Assembly: GCA_002331565.1 (NCBI GenBank)
Contig: DCZC01000037.1
Coordinates: 589-10,979 of the forward strand
DNA from: Gemmatimonas sp. UBA2094
GTDB taxonomy: Bacteria; Gemmatimonadota; Gemmatimonadetes; Gemmatimonadales; Gemmatimonadaceae
Direction: 5' to 3'
Length of the DNA: 10,391 nt
Under the pieces are notes generated by a model that searched no databases, had not been told where the DNA came from, and saw only the letters and a list, made by a program, of their open reading frames with translations. This document shows positions 6,399 to 10,391 of the stretch, one piece after another (the first letter of the stretch is position 1; the number at the start of each line of letters is the position of its first letter). The position numbers and the translations under genes are program-made.

Positions 6399-7583
6399 AT
6401 GTCCCACTCCCCCGTCTACCTGGACCACGCCGCCACCACGCCCGTCCGCGACGAGGTTGTGGCGGCCATGGCGCCGTACTTCGGCCCGCGCTTCGGCAAC
6501 CCCAGCAGTGTGCACCGCTGGGGACGAGAGGCCCGCGTGGCACTCGACGAAGCCCGTGAGCGGCTTGCGGCCTGCCTCGGTGCCCACGCCGACGAAGTGT
6601 GTTTCACGTCGGGGGGAACGGAGGGCGACAACTTTGCCGTGCTGGGTGTGTACCGCACGCTCAAGGCGCAGGGGCGCCCCGCCGCCATCACCACGCCCAT
6701 CGAGCACAAGGCCGTGCTCGCGGCGGTGCATCAGGTGGCGCACGAAGGTGGTGAAGAGCGTCTCGTGCGCATCACCGGCGACGGGCTGGTGGACGCGACG
6801 CACTTCGCCGCGCTGCTCGACGACCGCGTCGCGGTGGCGAGCGTGATGTGGGTGAACAACGAAGTGGGCGTGATTCAGGACGTGGCTGCCCTTGCCGCAG
6901 CGACGAAGGCGGCGGGCGCGGTGTTTCACACCGACGGGGTCCAGGCGTTCGGCAAGGTGCACATCGACGCGCGCACCCAGCCCTTCGACCTGCTGACGAT
7001 TTCGGGACACAAGATCGGCGCGCCCAAGGGCATCGGCGCGCTGTACATCCGCCGGGACACCCCCCTCGAGCCGCTGGCACACGGTGGTTCGCAAGAGCGT
7101 GGGCGCCGCCCTGGTACGGAGAACGTCGCCTTTGCCATCGGGCTGGCTACGGCGGCGGAGCTCACGCTGGCCGAGCACGAGGCGGAACAGGCGCGTCTGC
7201 TGACGCTGCGCACCGCGCTGGAAAATGGCGTGCGCGAGCGCATTCCCGGCGCCGTGATTCATGGCGCCCACGCGCCCCGTGCGGCGCATGTGGTGAACGT
7301 GTCCATCCCCGGCACCAACAGCGAGTCGCTGCTCATGGCACTCGATCTGCGTGGCATCGCCTGCAGCGCCGGTAGTGCCTGCCAGAGCGGAAGCGTGTCG
7401 GCGAGTCACGTACTCACGGCCATGGGCGTCCAGCCAGAACTCGCCAACGCCGCGCTGCGTTTGTCACTCGGCTGTCTCAGCACGCCCGAGTGCGTGACGC
7501 GCACCGTGGAGGTGCTGGCCTCGCTGGCCGAGAAGGCCCGCGGCGTGAAGAACGCGCCCGTATTCGAGACGGTCGAGTTCTGA
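6399..7583 (+). CDS. Cysteine desulfurase, class V aminotransferase fold (NifS/IscS-like)
   Basis: PLP enzyme that takes sulfur from L-cysteine as an enzyme persulfide, releasing alanine; cytosolic. From ATG 6399 the 394-aa protein begins M-S-H-S-P-V-Y-L-D-H-A-A-T-T-P, the classic family start. The frame is open upstream to 6309, but those residues do not look like the family. Key residues are N34 (FGNPSS), H103 (IEHKAV), N154 (NNEVG), D179 (HTDGVQ), the PLP Lys K205 (SGHKIGAPKG), the HGGSQERGRRPGTEN block (228-242) and catalytic C328 in GSACQSGS on a long mobile loop, as in group I enzymes. C322 is an extra Cys nearby. No Shine-Dalgarno sequence is visible. mnmA follows 40 bases downstream, which suggests a dedicated role in tRNA thiolation, as for Bacillus YrvO, rather than general Fe-S assembly; no iscU, iscR or suf gene is adjacent. 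General IscS duty remains possible. Confidence 0.93.
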   Translation: MSHSPVYLDHAATTPVRDEVVAAMAPYFGPRFGNPSSVHRWGREARVALDEARERLAACLGAHADEVCFTSGGTEGDNFAVLGVYRTLKAQGRPAAITTPIEHKAVLAAVHQVAHEGGEERLVRITGDGLVDATHFAALLDDRVAVASVMWVNNEVGVIQDVAALAAATKAAGAVFHTDGVQAFGKVHIDARTQPFDLLTISGHKIGAPKGIGALYIRRDTPLEPLAHGGSQERGRRPGTENVAFAIGLATAAELTLAEHEAEQARLLTLRTALENGVRERIPGAVIHGAHAPRAAHVVNVSIPGTNSESLLMALDLRGIACSAGSACQSGSVSASHVLTAMGVQPELANAALRLSLGCLSTPECVTRTVEVLASLAEKARGVKNAPVFETVEF

Positions 7584-7623
7584 GCCTTCGCGACCTCCGT
7601 ATGTGCGCGTTTCCCGACAGCCA

Positions 7624-8775
7624 ATGAACGGACCATTGACGGCACCGCGCGTCCCGGAGAAGGGCGCTCGCGTCCTCGTTGCCATGAGCGGCGGCGTGGA
7701 CTCGAGCGTGGCCGCGGCGTTGCTCGTCGACGCCGGCTGCGACGTGGTGGGCGTGACGATGAAGCTCCACGGCGACGGCGCCGACGTGCCCGACCGTCCC
7801 TGCTGCTCGCTCGATGCCACCAGCGACGCACGCCGGGTGTGCGAGAAGCTCGGCATCCCGCACTACGTCACCAATCTGGTCGATCACTTCGGGCACGATG
7901 TGCTGGACGATTTCGTGCAGGAGTACGCGCGCGGACGCACACCGATTCCCTGCGTTCGGTGCAATACCTTCACGAAGTTCCGTGACCTCCTCGACAAGGC
8001 CGACGCCATCGACGCGCGCTGGCTGGCCACCGGCCATTACGCGCGCATGGGACGCGCGGGCGACAGCGCAGTGATGCTGCGCGGGTTCGACCCGTCGAAA
8101 GACCAGAGCTACTTCCTGTGGGGGATCGACCGCGCCGTGCTCGCCCGGCTGGTGCTGCCCATCGGCGGGCAGACGAAAGCCGAGACGCGCGACATCGCCC
8201 GCCGCTTCGGGCTGCGTACCGCCGAGAAGATCGAAAGCCAGGATATTTGCTTCGTGCCCGACGGTGATCACGTACGCGTGATTCGTGAGCACCTTGGCAT
8301 CGATGCGCCGGCGCTGCAGCGTGGCCCCATCCGGCTCACGAGTGGCGACGTGGTGGGTGAGCACGAGGGGTTTGCGCAATTCACCATTGGGCAGCGCAAG
8401 GGACTGCCCGGTGGTTTCGGCGCGCCTATGTTCGTGGTGGAGATCGTCCCCGCCGATCGGGCCGTGGTGATCGGGCCGCGCGAAGCGCTGCTCGGCCGCG
8501 GCCTCGAGGCGCGCGAACTCAACTGGCTATACGACGCGCCGGCGGAAGGGAGCACGGTGCAGGTGCAGGTGCGCAATCGCGCGAAGCCCTCGCCGGCGAC
8601 CATCGTACGCCTCGAAGGCGATACCATCGAACTGGCGCTCGACGAACCCGTGCAGGCAATCTCACCCGGACAGTCGCTGGTGATCTACGATGGAGACCTC
8701 GTGCTGGGCGGCGGGGTGATCGAGCGCGGCATGCGCGCGGCGCCATCGCGAAGGCTGCCGCTGCTGGCTGGCTGA
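7624..8775 (+). CDS. mnmA: tRNA-specific 2-thiouridylase MnmA
   Basis: Activates U34 of the Lys, Glu and Gln tRNAs with ATP and inserts sulfur to form s2U, a cytosolic wobble-base modification. From ATG 7624 it is 383 aa; the GTG at 7603 would add 7 residues with no motif. The PP-loop ATPase signature SGGVDSS is at 22-28. TPIPCVRCNTFTKF (106-119) contains the active-site Cys C113 with C110 as CxxC, ATGHYAR lies at 136-141, DQSYFLW at 160-166, and ESQDICF (204-210) has the second catalytic Cys, C209. The central FTIGQRKGLP (253-262) and C-terminal beta-barrel region complete the family architecture. It carries a CC pair (C60, C61) before the DARRVCEKLGIPHYV stretch. It sits 40 bases after the cysteine desulfurase, its likely sulfur donor. 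Its stop is 3 bases from the stop of the convergent transporter gene, so no separate terminator fits between them. Confidence 0.96.
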   Translation: MNGPLTAPRVPEKGARVLVAMSGGVDSSVAAALLVDAGCDVVGVTMKLHGDGADVPDRPCCSLDATSDARRVCEKLGIPHYVTNLVDHFGHDVLDDFVQEYARGRTPIPCVRCNTFTKFRDLLDKADAIDARWLATGHYARMGRAGDSAVMLRGFDPSKDQSYFLWGIDRAVLARLVLPIGGQTKAETRDIARRFGLRTAEKIESQDICFVPDGDHVRVIREHLGIDAPALQRGPIRLTSGDVVGEHEGFAQFTIGQRKGLPGGFGAPMFVVEIVPADRAVVIGPREALLGRGLEARELNWLYDAPAEGSTVQVQVRNRAKPSPATIVRLEGDTIELALDEPVQAISPGQSLVIYDGDLVLGGGVIERGMRAAPSRRLPLLAG

Positions 8776-8778
8776 GGG

Positions 8779-10062
8779 TTAACCGACAGGCGCGCGCTCG
8801 GCGCCCCCACCCTGCGCCGTCGTCATCACCGCCACCATCATGTCGCTGGTCACATTGAGCAGCGTTTTGAACATGTCGGGGAGGGTGTCGAGCGCGATGA
8901 GGATGCCAATGCCTTCGACGGGGAGCCCGATGCTCGCATACAGCGGCACTTGCAGCAGCATACCGCCGCTCGGGATACCCGGCGTGCTGAAGTTCAGCAC
9001 GATGCTGGACGCGGATACGAGGAGCAGGTTGGCCGTGGAGAGATCAATGCCATACAGTTTCGCGATGAACAGCGCTCCCACCGGCCAGTAGATCGCACTG
9101 GTGAGCTTGAACACGCTCGCACAGAGTGGGAGGACGAACCCCGTCGCCGTGGGCGGCAGCGCCAGCACATCGGTCGCGCCCTTTACCATGGCGGGGAGGC
9201 TCGCGAGCGAACTGCGCGTCCCCATCCCCACCACGCTCGCCGGAACCAGCGCGCGCAGGAACTGCCGGACCGGGACACGCCCGTTCACCGCGATGAACAC
9301 GTAGATCGCCACGACGGCAATCAGGTGCAGGACGATGTTGACCATGAAATAGAAGCCGATCGCACCGAGTACGTTGGCACCGAGCTTCTGCCCCAGCACC
9401 GCCGCGAGCGCAAAGATGCCGAGGCCACCGAGGGCAAGCATCCAGCGTACCACGACGAGCATCGTGTCGGCCATGCCGCGCCAGAACGCCAGCTGCGCAA
9501 CGCGCGGTCCGTCCCCGACCTGACCAAGCGCGAAGGCGTACAGCAGCGTAAAGAGCACAACCGGCAGCAAGGTACCGTCGGCTGCCGCCTTGACGGGGTT
9601 GAGCGGGATGAGGGACAGGATGAACGTGCGGATCGACAGCGCATCGGCAGTGGGCACGTCGATTTTCGCCGTCGCACGCAGGCGCGCCGTGGCCTCGGCG
9701 TCGAGCGTGAGCGTATCGAACCACAGCGGCGACACGATCGTGGAGAGCGCCGCGCAGGCCACCAGCAGCAGGAGCATCCAGCCGAAGGCCTTGGCGCCCA
9801 CCGTGCCTGTAGCCCGGAGATCCTCACCGCCCGCCACGCCCACGATCAGCAGCGGTACGACCAGCGGAATGACGGTCATGCGCACGGCGTTGATCCATGC
9901 CGTCCCGATAGTATCGAGTACCGGCATGAACGCCGTCGTGAACGCCGACGGCGAGGTCTCACGCGAGAGCAGCATACCGAGCGCGAGACCGGCGACCAGG
10001 CCGAGGGTGACCTGCACGCCGGTGGAGCGCAGCGGCGACCGATGAGGGGTGAGGTCGTTCAT
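8779..10062 (-). CDS. Dicarboxylate/amino acid:cation symporter family transporter, atypical cation motif
   Basis: Inner-membrane secondary transporter of the GltP/DctA fold, 427 aa, with many hydrophobic segments (for example 15-33, 92-112, 145-180, 199-222, 230-258, 306-335, 343-360, 403-413) and a cytosolic N-terminus. Hairpin 1 reads GTRSSLASLP (281-290), R283 aligning with Arg276 of GltPh. Hairpin 2 has FSTPGIPSGG (358-367). TM8 reads D-M-F-K-T-L-L-N-V-T-S-D (396-407), keeping the equivalents of GltPh Asp394, Thr398, Asn401 and Asp405, but with Lys (K399) for the carboxylate-binding Arg397. The TM7 NMDGT sodium motif is replaced by F-K-L-T-S (318-322). Substrate and coupling ion are therefore uncertain; family membership is not. 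I recall a subgroup with FK-type TM7 motifs, so the change is probably shared by relatives. ATG 10062 is the only good start, with a weak AGG upstream. It is monocistronic, downstream of an outer-membrane gene fragment on the same strand. Confidence 0.88.
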   Translation of the reverse strand: MNDLTPHRSPLRSTGVQVTLGLVAGLALGMLLSRETSPSAFTTAFMPVLDTIGTAWINAVRMTVIPLVVPLLIVGVAGGEDLRATGTVGAKAFGWMLLLLVACAALSTIVSPLWFDTLTLDAEATARLRATAKIDVPTADALSIRTFILSLIPLNPVKAAADGTLLPVVLFTLLYAFALGQVGDGPRVAQLAFWRGMADTMLVVVRWMLALGGLGIFALAAVLGQKLGANVLGAIGFYFMVNIVLHLIAVVAIYVFIAVNGRVPVRQFLRALVPASVVGMGTRSSLASLPAMVKGATDVLALPPTATGFVLPLCASVFKLTSAIYWPVGALFIAKLYGIDLSTANLLLVSASSIVLNFSTPGIPSGGMLLQVPLYASIGLPVEGIGILIALDTLPDMFKTLLNVTSDMMVAVMTTAQGGGAERAPVG

Positions 10063-10104
10063 CCGCGCGAACCTAGTCCGTGGGACACGCCTACGCCATC
10101 TCGC

Positions 10105-10137
10105 GCGGCCTCGGGCTGCTGGGGGAGCCGAGGCCGC
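10105..10137 (-). terminator. GC-rich hairpin after the outer-membrane protein gene
   Basis: A perfect 10-bp inverted repeat, GCGGCCTCGG (10105-10114) and CCGAGGCCGC (10128-10137), encloses 13 bases. The loop can pair 2 more bases after a 1-base bulge. It begins 15 bases beyond the stop of the beta-barrel gene, in the 89-base gap before the transporter, which is where a terminator for that gene would lie. On the minus strand no T-run follows, so it is not a classical intrinsic terminator. It may act as an mRNA 3'-end stabiliser or a Rho-assisted or U-less terminator. Confidence 0.5.
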
Positions 10138-10151
10138 ACCGGTTCAGTCGT

Positions 10152-10391
10152 TCAGAACCCGAAGCCCGTGGACCACACCAGAAGCCCCTTCCCCTTCGTG
10201 TCCGGCGCGTCGCGGCCGATCGGCACGTAATAGCCCACGTCGCCGCCGAGGGCGAGGAGCGGCCACACGTGCAGGTTGCCGCCTACGTAGGTCCGTTTGG
10301 CGAGGGAGCCCAAGGGATCATTGAAGGTGCGCAGCACCCCGGCGGTGAGCGCCACCCCGCTCCCCCAGTGGCCGAGCGAATTGGCGAGCCC
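10152..10391 (-). CDS. C-terminal end of an outer-membrane beta-barrel-like protein (5' end outside window)
   Basis: The minus-strand frame is open from the window edge to a TGA at 10152-10154, giving 79 residues. A GTG at 10355 lies within the frame and is not needed as a start. The sequence shows alternating polar/hydrophobic stretches with Gly and aromatic residues, like amphipathic beta-strands: SGVALTAGVL, RTYVGGNLHVWPLLALGGDVGYY and a final LLVWSTGFGF. These are separated by turns rich in D, P, K and G. The terminal strand ends in Phe, as in the beta-signal recognised by the BAM complex. This suggests the last three or so strands of a small outer-membrane barrel. No specific family, substrate or symbol can be assigned from this fragment. 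A GC hairpin follows its stop. Confidence 0.6.
   Translation of the reverse strand, partial: GLANSLGHWGSGVALTAGVLRTFNDPLGSLAKRTYVGGNLHVWPLLALGGDVGYYVPIGRDAPDTKGKGLLVWSTGFGF

Noticed and set aside
6051..7409. Long minus-strand open frame (452 codons) opposite the cysteine desulfurase
   Set aside because: It is a shadow of the desulfurase gene. Where it crosses the zinc-ribbon fragment it reads a different frame from the one showing the CxxC motifs.
10063..10104. Possible sigma-70 promoter for the transporter (TAGGTT-like box)
   Set aside because: The match to a -10 box is poor and no -35 box lies at a proper distance; it is not distinguishable from chance.
8950..10230. Plus-strand open frame (426 codons) opposite the transporter
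   Set aside because: The sequence is Arg/Glu/His/Gln-rich without hydrophobic structure, antisense to a clear membrane transporter.

Overview
This is a GC-rich (about two-thirds G+C by eye), gene-dense bacterial chromosomal window with very short intergenic gaps. Enzyme families, gene order and protein wording suggest an aerobic Gram-negative bacterium, most likely a member of the Gemmatimonadota. That placement rests on recall of similar proteins and was not tested by a search. Three features support a Gram-negative cell: a predicted lipoprotein with a lipobox, a C-terminal outer-membrane beta-barrel fragment ending in Phe, and the O2-dependent haem enzymes HemF and HemY (the last of these points to aerobic life rather than to the envelope).

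Layout. Positions 1-3545 (+) hold a tight haem operon: hemE (5' end outside the window), hemF and hemY. They are joined by an ATGA overlap and a 3-base gap, and carry uroporphyrinogen III to protoporphyrin IX in the oxygen-dependent route. Positions 3623-6045 (+) continue with a BshB1-type PIG-L deacetylase (bacillithiol synthesis), a metallo-beta-lactamase-fold lipoprotein and a KynB-type kynurenine formamidase, probably co-transcribed. Positions 6046-6398 contain no intact gene. On the minus strand they hold what looks like the 5' remnant of a gene for a CxxC...CxxC zinc-ribbon-like protein, cut off where it runs into the 3' end of kynB. They also hold a short inverted repeat ahead of the next operon. 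Positions 6399-8775 (+) encode a class V cysteine desulfurase and the tRNA 2-thiouridylase MnmA, a plausible sulfur donor-acceptor pair for s2U34 modification. Positions 8779-10062 (-) encode a transporter of the dicarboxylate/amino acid:cation symporter family with strongly altered cation-site motifs. It converges on mnmA with only 3 bases between the stop codons. Positions 10152-10391 (-) are the C-terminal end of an outer-membrane beta-barrel-like protein, followed by a strong GC hairpin.

I see no mobile element, CRISPR array, tRNA, rRNA or phage gene. The window is mostly core metabolism, and I do not see a convincing undescribed multi-gene system. The items most worth a second look are the truncated zinc-ribbon gene, the transporter with Lys and hydrophobic residues where the family's sodium-binding NMDGT motif should be, the desulfurase-MnmA pair, and the bacillithiol-type deacetylase with HRDD in place of HPDD.
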